From Streptococcus panodentis (lineage in GTDB: Bacteria; Bacillota; Bacilli; Lactobacillales; Streptococcaceae): 49,674 nt of DNA. How positions within the stretch are numbered: the stretch's first letter is position 1; the number at the start of each line of letters is the position of its first letter. Of the stretch, positions 24,926 through 34,504 are shown one piece after another. The stretch spans positions 1 to 49,674 of the forward strand of contig NZ_QFAY01000001.1 in assembly GCF_017884005.1 (NCBI RefSeq). Direction: 5' to 3'. The position numbers and the translations under genes are program-made. Under the pieces are notes generated by a model, which saw nothing but the letters and a program-made list of their open reading frames with translations, made no database searches and had not been told where the DNA came from.

Positions 24926-25861
24926 TTACCAGCTGGTCAGGGAGATTTCGCCGCTGCTGAGCCAGATTTCCTGGCCGTCAGCCAGCTGGACCAGCAGCTG
25001 GCCGCTGCTGGAGATGTCCTTGGCCAGCCCTGTGCAGTCGGTTTTCTTTTGGCTGAAAGTCACCTGCCGGCCCAGGACCAGTGAATGCTGTTTATAGAGA
25101 TAAAACAGTTCTTCCGGATCGCTCTCATAGAAGCAGTTCCAAATCTCAGCAATCAGTTCATTGCGGCTGATGGGCGGCTCCTGCTCGAAGAGGGAGCCGG
25201 CTTTTTCTTTGATGTCCTCCGGAAAGTCATGGATAGAGAAGTTAAAGCCGACTCCGATGATGACATCGGTAACCAGACCGGTCTCGACTGAGGTAGTGGC
25301 CTCGGTCAGGATACCGGCAATTTTCTTATTTTTATAGTAAATATCATTGACCCATTTGATGTCCACATCGATGAGGCAGAGATTTTTGACAGCCTTGTAA
25401 ACAGCCCCGGCTGTTAAAATGGTATAAGAAGGCAGCTGGTCAAAAGGCAGGTCTGGCCTGAGATGGAGGGACATGTAAAATCCGCCCTGCTTGGGGCAGA
25501 AGAAGGCCCGGCCGAAACGGCCGCGGCCGGCTGACTGAGCAGCTGCCAGATAGAGAGTATCGGCTGCAGCGCCTGCTTCGATGCCGGCCTTGGCATCCAT
25601 CTGGGTGGACTGGCAGTCAGGATTGAAAGAAACGGCTATCGGTGCTTCCTGCTCAATCCACTGGGGAATGAGCAGGTCGCCTGCCTTCAGTCTGTAGCCG
25701 CGGTTTTTGACAGACTCAATCACGACGCCTTCTTTTTCTAGTGTTTGAATGGCTTTCCAGACAGAAGTCCGGGAAATGCCCAAGTCTTGGGCTATTTGCT
25801 CCCCATTGACATAATCGTCTGCCTGATGGAGGATTTGAAATAGTTTTTCATATGTTTTCAT
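24926..25861 (-). CDS. birA: Bifunctional biotin ligase/repressor
   Basis: A 311-residue class II BirA. I start at ATG 25861, behind AAGGA. Residues 1-60 are a winged helix (NGEQIAQDLGISRTSVWKAI), followed by the ligase: the biotinyl-AMP loop GRGRFGRAFFCPKQGGFYMS, the catalytic segment IKWVNDIYYKNKKIAGILTE and a C-terminal SH3-like domain. It attaches biotin to acetyl-CoA carboxylase and, by the HTH, may repress biotin uptake genes. It lies 14 bases downstream of galR on the same strand, so it is probably on the galR transcript, an unusual pairing of regulators. Confidence 0.92.
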   Translation of the reverse strand: MKTYEKLFQILHQADDYVNGEQIAQDLGISRTSVWKAIQTLEKEGVVIESVKNRGYRLKAGDLLIPQWIEQEAPIAVSFNPDCQSTQMDAKAGIEAGAAADTLYLAAAQSAGRGRFGRAFFCPKQGGFYMSLHLRPDLPFDQLPSYTILTAGAVYKAVKNLCLIDVDIKWVNDIYYKNKKIAGILTEATTSVETGLVTDVIIGVGFNFSIHDFPEDIKEKAGSLFEQEPPISRNELIAEIWNCFYESDPEELFYLYKQHSLVLGRQVTFSQKKTDCTGLAKDISSSGQLLVQLADGQEIWLSSGEISLTSW

Positions 25862-25874
25862 GGTTTTCCTTAAC

Positions 25875-26876
25875 TTATCGGCTGCTTTCACGGATGGTCA
25901 GCTTGGTGCCCAGCTTGACCATATAAGGCACGGTTTCAGTCTCGCTTTTGAGCTCTTGGTCCAGAATCCTGACAGCCTGCCGGCCCATCTCTTCAGTAAA
26001 GACGGTGACAGTGCTGAGAGTGGGAAAGATATACTTGGCCAGCGAGGTGTCATTAAAGGATACGATCTGCACCTCCTGCGGGACAGAAATCCCTGCCTCC
26101 TGCAGGGCGCGAAGAGCACCGACGGCCAGGGCGTCACTGGAGATAAAGAATGCAGGAGGCAGCTGACTTTGCTGCTCGATCAGCTCCTTCATCAGCTGGT
26201 AGCCGGATTCGGAGGAAAAGCGGCCTGCTTTGACCCAATCCGGTCTGTAAAGGCCCTTTTCGCTCAGGTAAGTGCGGAAGGTCGTCAGACGCTGGTCTGG
26301 CAGCTGGACAGTCTTATCCGCAGTCTGCTCCTGACCGGCAATCATGCCGATGCCACTGAGGTCTTGAGCGAGGAAATAATCAAGTACCTCTATGACAGAG
26401 TGCTCAAAATCCGTCGTCACACAGCTGTGGCCTTGGCTCAGCGTGTCACTGTCTACAAAGACCAGCGGCCGTCGGAACTGTTGCAGTTCGCGGATCTGCT
26501 TGGGGCTGAACTTCCCCAGAGCGGCAATGCCGTCCGCTTCTTCCAGCTGTCTCAGCGAGTCATTGTTGAAAATCCGTACAATATCATAGCCCAGCACTTG
26601 GGCTTTTTTTTCAAGGCCTAAGCGGATAGAGTGGTAGTAGAGATCGTCCAGCTCCTCCTGCTCGGTGTACCATTCGATGATGGCAATGCGCTGGGTCTGG
26701 GACCGCTGTTTCTTGCTTTTCTTTCTGAGCTTCCTGTAGTTGAGCTGCTCAGCCGTATCAAAGATTTTTTTGCGGGTTTGGTCGCTGACAGACAGGGACT
26801 GGTCATAGTTGAGAACCCGTGATACAGTAGCAGGAGAGACGCCTGCAGCCTGAGCAATATCTTTAATCGTCGTCAT
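25875..26876 (-). CDS. galR: LacI-family galactose repressor GalR
   Basis: A 333-residue LacI/GalR regulator. The N-terminal helix-turn-helix is MTTIKDIAQAAGVSPATVSR with the hinge helix after it, then a periplasmic-binding-protein-like sensor domain. Identification as GalR rests on the adjacent galactose genes (aga, galK, galT, galE) within 10 kb and on operator-like TTTACTAA sequences near its own promoter. It would repress galKTE and itself without galactose. Its promoter lies in the interval before the AraC gene. Confidence 0.85.
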   Translation of the reverse strand: MTTIKDIAQAAGVSPATVSRVLNYDQSLSVSDQTRKKIFDTAEQLNYRKLRKKSKKQRSQTQRIAIIEWYTEQEELDDLYYHSIRLGLEKKAQVLGYDIVRIFNNDSLRQLEEADGIAALGKFSPKQIRELQQFRRPLVFVDSDTLSQGHSCVTTDFEHSVIEVLDYFLAQDLSGIGMIAGQEQTADKTVQLPDQRLTTFRTYLSEKGLYRPDWVKAGRFSSESGYQLMKELIEQQSQLPPAFFISSDALAVGALRALQEAGISVPQEVQIVSFNDTSLAKYIFPTLSTVTVFTEEMGRQAVRILDQELKSETETVPYMVKLGTKLTIRESSR

Positions 26877-26911
26877 CTTTTTGTCCTTTTCTTGGGAATG
26901 GTCCTAATCTT

Positions 26912-26940
26912 ATTATAACTTAAATGTTAGTAAAAAACAA
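26912..26940 (-). promoter_or_regulatory. Promoter and operator-like site of galR
   Basis: Minus strand: TTGTTT (26940-26935), a 17-base spacer and TATAAT (26917-26912). The spacer contains TTTACTAA, half of the palindrome found at the galK promoter, and another TTTACTAA lies just upstream, suggesting autoregulation. Confidence 0.55.
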
Positions 26941-26958
26941 AAAGTAATTTAGTAAATT

Positions 26959-27816
26959 TCAGCAAAGAGACATGTTTTCAGCTGCCTTTTCTTTTCCCCG
27001 CATCTGACTGGGGCTGCAGCTGAAGAATTTTTTAAAGGCTTTGGAGAAATAGAGGGGGTCTGAAAAGCCAACGGAATAAGCGATGAACTGAATGGGCTGG
27101 CGGGTATTTTCCAGAAGCTGCTTGGCTCGGTGCATGCGGACATGGTGCAGGTATTCCTTGGGAGAGCTTTGGTGCTGCTTCTTGAAAATGGTTGTCAGAT
27201 AGCTGCGGTGGACGGACAGCTCAGTGGCGATTTCCTGAATGCTGAGCTGGGGGAGGGGATACTGGGTATCAATAATCTGCTTGCAGCTGAGATAGAGCTG
27301 GCGGCTGGGAGAGAGTTTGCTGCTGTCAGGCTTGGGGGCAATGCTCCCTAAGCAAAACATGAGCTCATAGAGCTGGCCCATGATATGGAGCTGGGCCAGC
27401 TGGCTGGACTTGGTCTGCTCTGCAAAATGGACCAGATTCTCAATGATTTTTCCTGCAGAGTCTGAACCGGCATCTCTGCCAGCGAGCAGATAGCAGTCAT
27501 CTTCAATCTGAGACTGACTGAAAAAATCAAAAGCCCGGCTGCCGCTGATGCCCAGCCAGTAGTAGGACCAAGGATCCTGACGGTCTGCCTGATAGAAGGT
27601 CAGCTCATTTGGCTTGAGAAGAAAGAAATCGCCAGCCTGCAGGTCCATGATCCTGCCTTTGTAATGGAACTGCCCCCGGCCCTGCTTGATATAGTGCAAA
27701 ATATAGGTGTCCCGTATAGCCGGACCGAAGAAATAAGCGGGCTGGCAGTCTTCGTAGCCGTAGAAGCTGAGCCCCAGATCAATGCTGCCTGTCTGATATT
27801 CTGAAAAAAAGTCCAT
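26959..27816 (-). CDS. AraC-family regulator (MsmR/RafR type)
   Basis: A 285-residue regulator, started at 27816 because AGGAGG lies just upstream. The N-terminal cupin-like arm (YILHYIKQGRGQFHYKGRIM, LQAGDFFLLKPNE) binds the inducing sugar; the C-terminal 100 residues contain the two helix-turn-helix segments (LSIQEIATELSVHRSYLTTI and PIQFIAYSVGFSDPLYFSKA). It is divergent from the alpha-galactosidase gene, as MsmR/RafR is in raffinose/melibiose loci, so activation of aga by alpha-galactosides is the natural reading. Confidence 0.85.
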   Translation of the reverse strand: MDFFSEYQTGSIDLGLSFYGYEDCQPAYFFGPAIRDTYILHYIKQGRGQFHYKGRIMDLQAGDFFLLKPNELTFYQADRQDPWSYYWLGISGSRAFDFFSQSQIEDDCYLLAGRDAGSDSAGKIIENLVHFAEQTKSSQLAQLHIMGQLYELMFCLGSIAPKPDSSKLSPSRQLYLSCKQIIDTQYPLPQLSIQEIATELSVHRSYLTTIFKKQHQSSPKEYLHHVRMHRAKQLLENTRQPIQFIAYSVGFSDPLYFSKAFKKFFSCSPSQMRGKEKAAENMSLC

Positions 27817-27830
27817 GTTTTTCCTCCTAC

Positions 27831-27899
27831 CTAACATTTTACCATATCTTACTAACAAAATTCTATTTTAGAAAACGGTTTCATTAGGTAAAATATTAG
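27831..27899. promoter_or_regulatory. Shared control region of the AraC gene and aga
   Basis: CTAACATTTTACC (27831-27843) and GGTAAAATATTAG (27887-27899) are inverted copies with one mismatch; each contains a TAAAAT -10 box for its own gene. A cre-like site, AGAAAACGGTTTCA (27870-27883), lies between them and fits the CcpA consensus at all but one fixed position. The aga promoter has a poor -35, in keeping with activator control. Confidence 0.65.
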
Positions 27900-27918
27900 T
27901 AAAAATGGAGGTTGAAAA

Positions 27919-30084
27919 ATGGGCATCAAAATAGAAAATAACTTATTTTATATTAACAGCAAGGAGTCCAGTCTCATTATCGAGGAAAGAGGCGGCTATC
28001 TTTTGCTCAAACATTTGGGCCGAAAGATTGGGAGCTATCATTTTTCCAATACAGTATGTGAGCGCGACCATGCTTTTTCCGGCAATCCGACACCGGACAA
28101 CCGGGCCTTTAGTCTGGATACTCAGCGGCAGATTTTCGGTCAGCACGGTCTGGGGGACTTTCGCCAGCCCTCCATCCAAATCCAAAATGGCAATAATGCA
28201 GTCACAGACTTCCGCTTTGCGGAGAGTCGGATCATCAAGGGCGGTTTTGAGCTTGAGGACCTGCCCAGTCCCCACAGCACAGAAGATGCTGAGACACTGG
28301 CCTTGGTTCTGGAGGATTCCTTTGCTCAGCTTCGTCTGACGCTCTATTTTACAGCTTTTGAGGACAGCAGTACCATAGCCAGCTACTCGTCCTTGGAAAA
28401 TCTGGGCGGGCAGTCGGTCGTGCTTCACCGTGATTTGAGCTTTATGGCTGATCTGCCGGCAGGGGACTATGATGTTCTGACCTTGCAGGGATCCTATGCC
28501 CGGGAGAAAACAGTCCGCCGGCATCGGGTGGAGCAGGGGATTTTTAAGGTGAGCTCCAATCGCGGCGCATCCGGTCACGCGCAGACGCCTGCCCTTATTC
28601 TCTGCGATGCTGAAACGACTGAAAATGCCGGACAGGCTTGGGCTGTTCAGCTGCTCTACAGCGGCAACTTTCAGGCCTGGGTGCAGGAGAGCCAGCTGGG
28701 GGAGGTTCGGATAGGCCTCGGCATCAATGATGAAAATTTTGCCTGGGAACTGCCAGCCGGTCAGACTTTCTCCACACCGGCAGCTCTGGTGACCTATTCT
28801 GATCAGGGCCTGACCAAGCTCAGTCAGGAAAGCCAGTATTTTATACAGCATCATATCCTTCCTAAGCGTTTTGCCCGCAAAGAGCGGCCCATTCTCATCA
28901 ACAACTGGGAAGCGACTTACTTTGATTTTACAAGGGAGAAGCTGCTGGATCTGGCTGAGGAGGCTCGGCAGGTCGGCCTGGAGCTTTTCGTGCTGGACGA
29001 TGGCTGGTTTGGCAATCGTTTTGACGATAACCGGGCCTTGGGCGACTGGTTTGTCAATGAGAAAAAACTAGAGGGCGGCTTGGAGACATTGATTGCAGAT
29101 ATCCATGCTAAGGGGCTGAAGTTCGGTCTCTGGCTGGAACCAGAGATGATTTCCGTGGAGAGTCAGCTCTACAAGGCGCATCCAGACTGGGCTATTCAGG
29201 TGCCGGGCCGCGACCACACCTATTCCCGCAATCAGCTGGTACTGGATTATGCCAATCCGCAGGTAGTGGAGCACATCCAGCAGGTCTTGGATCACCTGCT
29301 CAGCCGCTATGATATTGACTACATCAAGTGGGATATGAACCGCAATATCACCAAACTGGGCAATGGTGCCAGCTACTTGGAGACCCAGATGCAGTCTCAC
29401 AAGTATATCTTGGGGCTCTATCAGGTCATCCGCTATCTGACGGAGCACCATCCCGATATTCTTTTTGAATCCTGCTCAGGCGGCGGCGGCCGCAATGATC
29501 TGGGCATGATGCGCTATTTTCCGCAGGTCTGGGCCAGTGACAACAGTGATGCCATTGCCCGCCTGCCTATCCAGTACGGCTCCAGCTATCTTTATCCGAC
29601 GATTTCCATGGGTGCCCATGTCTCGGCCGTGCCCAATCATCAAATGAATCGGATAACTCCGCTTGCGACGCGGGGCCATGTAGCCATGATGGGCAATCTG
29701 GGCTATGAGCTGGATCTGACCAGTCTGAGCCCAGAGGAAAAAGAGCAAATTGCCCAGCAGATTGCTTTTTATAAGAAAATCCGGCCGATTGTCCAGCTGG
29801 GGCAGCAGTACCGCCTCATCAATCCTGAATCGGGATCCAATGAAGCGGCTGTGCAGTTTAACTATGAAGAGCAGGTCCTCGTCACCTACGTCCGGATTTT
29901 GTCTGTTTTTGAGGTCATGGAAAGGACTTTGAAGCTGAAAGGTTTGGAAGAGGATGCTTTCTATGAACTGCAGGAAACCGGAGCGGTTTATTCGGGAGCG
30001 GAACTCATGTATGCCGGTCTGACCATGGCCCTTCCTGAGGGAGATTATCTGAGCAGACAGCTGCATTTCATCAGGAAATCATGA
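27919..30084 (+). CDS. aga: Alpha-galactosidase (GH36)
   Basis: A 721-residue GH36 enzyme that releases galactose from melibiose, raffinose and related sugars. An N-terminal beta-sandwich is followed by the TIM barrel: [20 protein letters not shown], the nucleophile Asp472 in [23 protein letters not shown], and the acid/base region SDNSDA at 540-545. Length and motif order are normal for the Gram-positive intracellular type. It lacks a signal peptide, so it needs an uptake system; the msm/raf ABC transporter expected next is deleted (see 30176-30320). GGAGG precedes the ATG. Confidence 0.95.
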   Translation: MGIKIENNLFYINSKESSLIIEERGGYLLLKHLGRKIGSYHFSNTVCERDHAFSGNPTPDNRAFSLDTQRQIFGQHGLGDFRQPSIQIQNGNNAVTDFRFAESRIIKGGFELEDLPSPHSTEDAETLALVLEDSFAQLRLTLYFTAFEDSSTIASYSSLENLGGQSVVLHRDLSFMADLPAGDYDVLTLQGSYAREKTVRRHRVEQGIFKVSSNRGASGHAQTPALILCDAETTENAGQAWAVQLLYSGNFQAWVQESQLGEVRIGLGINDENFAWELPAGQTFSTPAALVTYSDQGLTKLSQESQYFIQHHILPKRFARKERPILINNWEATYFDFTREKLLDLAEEARQVGLELFVLDDGWFGNRFDDNRALGDWFVNEKKLEGGLETLIADIHAKGLKFGLWLEPEMISVESQLYKAHPDWAIQVPGRDHTYSRNQLVLDYANPQVVEHIQQVLDHLLSRYDIDYIKWDMNRNITKLGNGASYLETQMQSHKYILGLYQVIRYLTEHHPDILFESCSGGGGRNDLGMMRYFPQVWASDNSDAIARLPIQYGSSYLYPTISMGAHVSAVPNHQMNRITPLATRGHVAMMGNLGYELDLTSLSPEEKEQIAQQIAFYKKIRPIVQLGQQYRLINPESGSNEAAVQFNYEEQVLVTYVRILSVFEVMERTLKLKGLEEDAFYELQETGAVYSGAELMYAGLTMALPEGDYLSRQLHFIRKS

Positions 30085-30175
30085 GAGACTTTCCAAGCTG
30101 CCGGTATTAGAACAGAAAGGCTCATCGTTTTGAGTATCAGCCTTCAGAGGCTATGAAAGAATAAAGGGGAAAGCT

Positions 30176-30320
30176 ATGAAATGGTATAAAAAAATCGGTT
30201 TCTTCAGTGCGCTTGCTGTGACAGCTCTGGGGCTGCTGGGCTGGTGCCGGCATTGATCTGGGCTTCGACCTCAACAAGGCCCATTTCTTTGATGCAGAGA
30301 CCGAACAGAGCCTGCTCTAA
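30176..30320 (+). pseudogene. Deletion scar: start of msmE joined to the end of msmK
   Basis: ATG 30176 begins MKWYKKIGFFSALAVTALGL, a lipoprotein signal like that of the MsmE/RafE raffinose-binding protein, but the frame ends after 26 codons (WCRH, TGA). In another frame from about 30240 the sequence reads GFDLNKAHFFDAETEQSLL and stops (TAA 30318-30320), which looks like the C-terminus of an MsmK-type ABC ATPase. The order aga-msmE-...-msmK is that of the msm locus, so an internal deletion of several genes between these points is the simplest explanation. Confidence 0.75.
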
Positions 30321-30368
30321 TCCCTTATTTTGATTCAACAAATCCAGACAGCACTTGTTTGGATTTTC

Positions 30369-30440
30369 TAGTAAATATTTACTAAAACTATTGAAGTTTT
30401 ACTGGACTTATTTTATAATAAAGACAGTAAAACGGTTTCA
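30369..30440 (+). promoter_or_regulatory. galK promoter with operator palindrome and cre-like site
   Basis: TTGAAG (30391-30396), 17 bases and TATAAT (30414-30419) form the promoter. Upstream lies the 16-bp perfect palindrome TAGTAAATATTTACTA (30369-30384), a likely GalR operator. At the start point lies GTAAAACGGTTTCA (30427-30440), a cre-like site with two mismatches, positioned to block transcription under CcpA control. Confidence 0.7.
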
Positions 30441-30465
30441 AAACCAAAGATAAGGAGTTTATCAT

Positions 30466-31644
30466 ATGTCAGCTACACTTTCTATTGAGCAGCTGCGGGC
30501 AGATTTTTCGGAAATCTTCCATGCTGAAGCAGACCATACTTTTTTCTCGCCGGGGCGGATTAATCTCATCGGTGAGCATACCGACTACAACGGCGGCCAT
30601 GTCTTCCCTGCAGCCATTTCACTGGGTACTTACGGGGCAGCCCGCAAGCGTGATGACCAGATCTTGCGCTTTTACTCAGGAAATTTTGCAGACAAAGGCA
30701 TCATTGAAGTGCCGCTGGAAAACCTGCACTTTGAGCCTGAACACAACTGGACCAACTATCCCAAAGGAGTTCTGCATTTTCTGCAGGAGGCAGGCCATCA
30801 GATTGACCGAGGCATGGATGTCTATGTTTTTGGCAATATTCCCAATGGTTCAGGCCTGTCGTCATCGGCTTCGCTGGAGCTCTTGATCGGTGTCATGGCT
30901 GAAACGCTTTTTAATTTGCAGCTAGAGCGGCTGGACTTGGTAAAGATTGGCAAGCAGACAGAAAATGAATTTATCGGGGTCAACTCTGGTATCATGGATC
31001 AGTTTGCGATCGGTATGGGGGCTGACCAGCGGGCTATCTACTTAGATACCAATAGCTTAGACTACGACCTGGTACCGCTGGACCTTCAAGAAAATGTTGT
31101 AGTGATTATGAATACCAATAAACGCAGGGAACTGGCGGACTCCAAGTACAATGAACGCCGGGCAGAGTGCGAAAAGGCAGTCGAAGAACTCAATCGCAAG
31201 CTGTCTATCGCCACACTGGGAGAGCTGGATGAGTGGTCCTTTGACGAATACAGCTACCTGATTGAGGATGCGAACCGTCTCAAGCGTGCCCGTCATGCTG
31301 TTCTGGAAAACCAGCGCACCTTGCAGGCACAGGCAGCTTTGCAGGCTGGTGACTTGGAGAAGTTCGGCCGTCTCATGAATGCTTCGCATGTCTCCTTGGA
31401 GCATGACTATGAAGTGACCGGGCTGGAACTGGATACCTTGGTGCACGCTGCTTGGGAGCAGGCTGGCGTTCTGGGAGCCCGCATGACCGGAGCAGGCTTT
31501 GGCGGCTGTGCCATTGCCCTAGTCCGCAAGGATGCCCTAGAGGCTTTTAAGGAAAATGTTGATAAGGCCTACCAAGAGGCTGTCGGTTATGCCCCTAGCT
31601 TTTACATAGCGGAGATTGCCGGCGGCAGTCGGGTGCTGGACTAA
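30466..31644 (+). CDS. galK: Galactokinase
   Basis: A 392-residue GHMP kinase that makes galactose-1-phosphate in the Leloir pathway. [20 protein letters not shown] near residue 26 is the galactokinase signature; [13 protein letters not shown] is the ATP loop; and [14 protein letters not shown] is GHMP motif 3. AAGGAG precedes the ATG. It starts the galKTE group; a 226-base gap with a BOX-like repeat separates it from galT. Confidence 0.96.
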   Translation: MSATLSIEQLRADFSEIFHAEADHTFFSPGRINLIGEHTDYNGGHVFPAAISLGTYGAARKRDDQILRFYSGNFADKGIIEVPLENLHFEPEHNWTNYPKGVLHFLQEAGHQIDRGMDVYVFGNIPNGSGLSSSASLELLIGVMAETLFNLQLERLDLVKIGKQTENEFIGVNSGIMDQFAIGMGADQRAIYLDTNSLDYDLVPLDLQENVVVIMNTNKRRELADSKYNERRAECEKAVEELNRKLSIATLGELDEWSFDEYSYLIEDANRLKRARHAVLENQRTLQAQAALQAGDLEKFGRLMNASHVSLEHDYEVTGLELDTLVHAAWEQAGVLGARMTGAGFGGCAIALVRKDALEAFKENVDKAYQEAVGYAPSFYIAEIAGGSRVLD

Positions 31645-31704
31645 GGAGAGCTAAATGAGAACTCAGGCTGATATCGTCATTTAGTTTATCTGTTATTTGG
31701 TCCT

Positions 31705-31810
31705 TAGCTCGGCTTGCCGTAGGCGGATATAGCTGACACTTCCTAACGGAAGCTTTATCTGGCACCTCAAAACCTCGCTTCCTATCATTTTCTTATTTCA
31801 AAATGATAGG
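31705..31810 (+). repeat. BOX-like repeat and hairpin between galK and galT
   Basis: CTTGCCGTAGG (about 31713), the hairpin CTTCC-TAAC-GGAAG (31739-31752) and ACCTCAAAACC follow the order of BOX elements (boxA end, boxB hairpin, CTACAACCTCAAAAC). It is the reverse of the units at 22030-22130. Then CCTATCATTTT (31781-31791) pairs with AAAATGATAGG (31800-31810); no T run follows, so it is not a terminator. Confidence 0.55.
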
Positions 31811-31870
31811 CTGAAGCAAACTAAAAGACTATAGCAGAAATGCAGCCCTTTTCAGGAGAAAGGAAATTCT

Positions 31871-33352
31871 ATGCCCAAGAAGTTGGCGGATGCCTTTGCG
31901 GAGGCAATTATTTCAAACAGTTCTTATGAGGAAATGGACCGGATTTATCTGAAAAACCGTATCATGGCTTTGGTCGGAGAAGGAGCGGCTGAGCAGGCCA
32001 GCAAAGCCGATCGGCTGATCGGCCTGAAAGATGAGCTGGTAGCAGCGGCTCTGGCAGCCGGCAAGATCGGTCCGACCCTAGCTGAGCAGGATAGCTTGGG
32101 AGCTGAGCTGATGGACTTCATCACCCCCTGCCCCAGTCAGGTCAATCGGGATTTCTGGATGGCTTATGCGGTCAGTCCAGAGCAGGCCATTGCTGACTTT
32201 TATGCTCTCAGCCAGCGCAATGACTACATCAAGGTCGAGGCTGTTGCCAAGAACATCGCTTTCAGGACTCCGACCGACTACGGCGATTTGGAAATCACCA
32301 TCAACCTGTCCAAACCGGAAAAGGACCCCAAGGAGATTGCAGCAGCTAAAAAAGCCAAGACCAGCTCCTATCCGGCCTGCCAGCTCTGCATGGAAAATGA
32401 AGGCTACCAAGGCCGTCTGGATCACCCGGCCCGGGCCAATCATCGGATTATCCGCTTTGATCTGGCTGGGACCCAGTGGGGCTTCCAGTATTCGCCCTAT
32501 GCTTACTTCAATGAGCACTGCATTTTCCTGCACAGCCAGCATGTCCCTATGGCCATCAGCCGGCTGACCTTTGAGCGCCTGCTGGACATCGTCGATACCT
32601 TTCCAGGTTATTTTGCCGGATCCAATGCTGACCTGCCTATCGTCGGCGGCTCTATCCTGACCCATGACCACTATCAGGGCGGACGTCACACTTTTCCTAT
32701 GGAAATAGCCGAGCTGGCCCGCAGCTTTACTTTCACAGGCTTTGAGGGCGTGGAGGCCGGCATTGTCAAGTGGCCTATGTCGGTGCTGCGCCTCCGATCA
32801 GCTGACAGGACAGAGCTGGTGGAGCTGGCGGATAAAATCCTTCAGACCTGGCGCAGCTATTCGGATCCCAGCGTGCAGATTTTGGCGGAGTCAGATGGTG
32901 AGCCGCACCACACGGTTACACCGATTGCCCGCAGGAAAGACGGTTTCTTTGAGCTGGATCTGGTCCTGCGGGACAATCAAACATCGGCTGAGCATCCAGA
33001 CGGTATCTACCATCCCCACAGCGATGTCCAGCATATCAAGAAGGAAAATATCGGTCTCATCGAGGTCATGGGACTGGCGATTTTACCGCCGCGGCTCAAG
33101 GAAGAGCTTAAGGAAGTGGAGGAGTTTCTCTTGGGCCGGCGTGACCATGTCGCGGCTATTCATCAGGAATGGGCGGACGGGCTAAAAGCGGCTTATCCCC
33201 AGATGACGGCGGATGATGCTGAAAAAACAGTCCAGCAATCAGTCGGTCAGATTTTCTGCCGCGTGCTGGAGGATGCCGGTGTTTATAAGCAGACAGCAGC
33301 AGGACAGGCCGCTTTTCTGCGCTTTGTCGAGGCAGTCGGCATAAACTCCTGA
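31871..33352 (+). CDS. galT: UTP-hexose-1-phosphate uridylyltransferase (type 2 GalT)
   Basis: A 493-residue enzyme of the Firmicutes GalT type, longer than the 350-residue E. coli form. It exchanges UMP between UDP-glucose and galactose-1-phosphate. Conserved segments: [53 protein letters not shown] and [33 protein letters not shown] precedes the ATG. It follows galK, with a 43-base gap to galE. Confidence 0.95.
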   Translation: MPKKLADAFAEAIISNSSYEEMDRIYLKNRIMALVGEGAAEQASKADRLIGLKDELVAAALAAGKIGPTLAEQDSLGAELMDFITPCPSQVNRDFWMAYAVSPEQAIADFYALSQRNDYIKVEAVAKNIAFRTPTDYGDLEITINLSKPEKDPKEIAAAKKAKTSSYPACQLCMENEGYQGRLDHPARANHRIIRFDLAGTQWGFQYSPYAYFNEHCIFLHSQHVPMAISRLTFERLLDIVDTFPGYFAGSNADLPIVGGSILTHDHYQGGRHTFPMEIAELARSFTFTGFEGVEAGIVKWPMSVLRLRSADRTELVELADKILQTWRSYSDPSVQILAESDGEPHHTVTPIARRKDGFFELDLVLRDNQTSAEHPDGIYHPHSDVQHIKKENIGLIEVMGLAILPPRLKEELKEVEEFLLGRRDHVAAIHQEWADGLKAAYPQMTADDAEKTVQQSVGQIFCRVLEDAGVYKQTAAGQAAFLRFVEAVGINS

Positions 33353-33356
33353 AGTA

Positions 33357-33365
33357 TGGTAAAAT
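33357..33365 (+). promoter_or_regulatory. Possible separate promoter of galE
   Basis: TGGTAAAAT at 33357-33365 is an extended -10 just after the galT stop codon; the ATG of galE is 30 bases on. No -35 box fits, so this is tentative. Confidence 0.4.
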
Positions 33366-33394
33366 AGAATATCGTGAAAAGAGAAAGGAAAGAC

Positions 33395-34396
33395 ATGGCA
33401 ATTTTAGTATTAGGCGGAGCAGGTTATATCGGCTCTCATATGGTGGATCGTCTGGTAGAAGCAGGCAAGGAAGAGGTAGTGGTCGTAGATAACTTGGTGA
33501 CCGGCCATCGGGCGGCAGTGCATCCAGATGCCTTGTTTTATCAGGGGAATTTGGCTGACAGAGACTTTATGCGTAGCGTCTTTGCCAAACATCCATCCAT
33601 CAATGCAGTCATTCACTTTGCAGCTTTTTCCCTCGTGGCCGAGTCTATGGCTGACCCGCTGAAATATTTTGATAACAACACGGCCGGTATGGTAGCCCTC
33701 CTTGAGGTTATGAATGAAGTCGGTGTCAAGAATATCGTCTTTTCCTCAACGGCGGCAACCTACGGCGTTCCGCAGGAAATTCCAATCTTAGAAACGACAC
33801 CGCAGCAGCCCATCAATCCTTACGGGGAAAGCAAACTCATGATGGAGACTATTATGAAGTGGGCTGACCGGGCTTACGGCATCAAGTTTGTGGCCTTGCG
33901 CTATTTCAATGTGGCGGGCGCCAAGCCAGACGGCTCTATCGGAGAGGACCACGGACCGGAGACCCACCTCCTGCCCATCGTTCTCCAAGTGGCCCAAGGC
34001 AAGCGCGATACCATCTCCATTTTTGGCGACAACTACGATACGCCGGACGGGACCAATGTCCGGGACTATGTCCATCCCTTTGATCTGGCAGAGGCCCACA
34101 GTCTGGCAGTGGACTATCTGCGTCAGGGCCATGAATCGGCTGCTTTCAATCTGGGCTCTTCAACAGGCTTCTCCAACTTAGAAATTGTCAAGGCTGCCCG
34201 CAAAGTGACCGGGCATCCCATTCCTCTGGAAATAGCAGAGCGGCGTCCGGGCGATCCGGATACGCTGATTGCTTCCTCTGAAAAAGCAAGGAAAGTGCTG
34301 GGCTGGCAGCCCAAATATGACCATATCGAAACCATCATCGAAACTGCTTGGAAATGGCATTCCAGCCATCCAAAGGGTTATGATGACAGAAATTAA
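33395..34396 (+). CDS. galE: UDP-glucose 4-epimerase
   Basis: A 333-residue short-chain dehydrogenase/reductase started at ATG 33395 behind AAAGGAAAG. The NAD site is [13 protein letters not shown], the catalytic Tyr-x-x-x-Lys is [11 protein letters not shown], and [20 protein letters not shown] is a further galE signature. It interconverts UDP-glucose and UDP-galactose, ending the Leloir pathway and also supplying UDP-galactose for surface polysaccharides. A terminator follows. Confidence 0.94.
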   Translation: MAILVLGGAGYIGSHMVDRLVEAGKEEVVVVDNLVTGHRAAVHPDALFYQGNLADRDFMRSVFAKHPSINAVIHFAAFSLVAESMADPLKYFDNNTAGMVALLEVMNEVGVKNIVFSSTAATYGVPQEIPILETTPQQPINPYGESKLMMETIMKWADRAYGIKFVALRYFNVAGAKPDGSIGEDHGPETHLLPIVLQVAQGKRDTISIFGDNYDTPDGTNVRDYVHPFDLAEAHSLAVDYLRQGHESAAFNLGSSTGFSNLEIVKAARKVTGHPIPLEIAERRPGDPDTLIASSEKARKVLGWQPKYDHIETIIETAWKWHSSHPKGYDDRN

Positions 34397-34401
34397 TGTA
34401 T

Positions 34402-34427
34402 AAAATCGGCGGAACAGCCGATTTTTT
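34402..34427 (+). terminator. Terminator after galE
   Basis: AAAATCGGC (34402-34410) pairs with GCCGATTTT (34417-34425) around GGAACA, followed by T residues to 34427. Confidence 0.85.
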
Positions 34428-34465
34428 CTTGCTTTTTTCAGGACATTGTGATTAAATGAAATAAA

Positions 34466-34487
34466 ACAACCGTTGCGCAACAATTGT
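34466..34487. promoter_or_regulatory. TetR-type operator palindrome
   Basis: A 22-bp imperfect palindrome (18 of 22 positions symmetric) centred on TTGCGCAA, just upstream of the ribosome site of the TetR gene; it is typical for a self-regulating TetR repressor. Confidence 0.65.
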
Positions 34488-34504
34488 TTCCAAAAGGAGA
34501 AGTG

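Noticed and set aside
25860..26621. 253-codon plus-strand ORF opposite galR
   Set aside because: Its sequence mirrors the conserved LacI-family gene on the minus strand; no ribosome site.
31655..31684. Nine-codon ORF (MRTQADIVI) after galK, preceded by AAGGAGAG
   Set aside because: Too short, no codon bias of a leader peptide and no terminator-antiterminator pair; probably chance.
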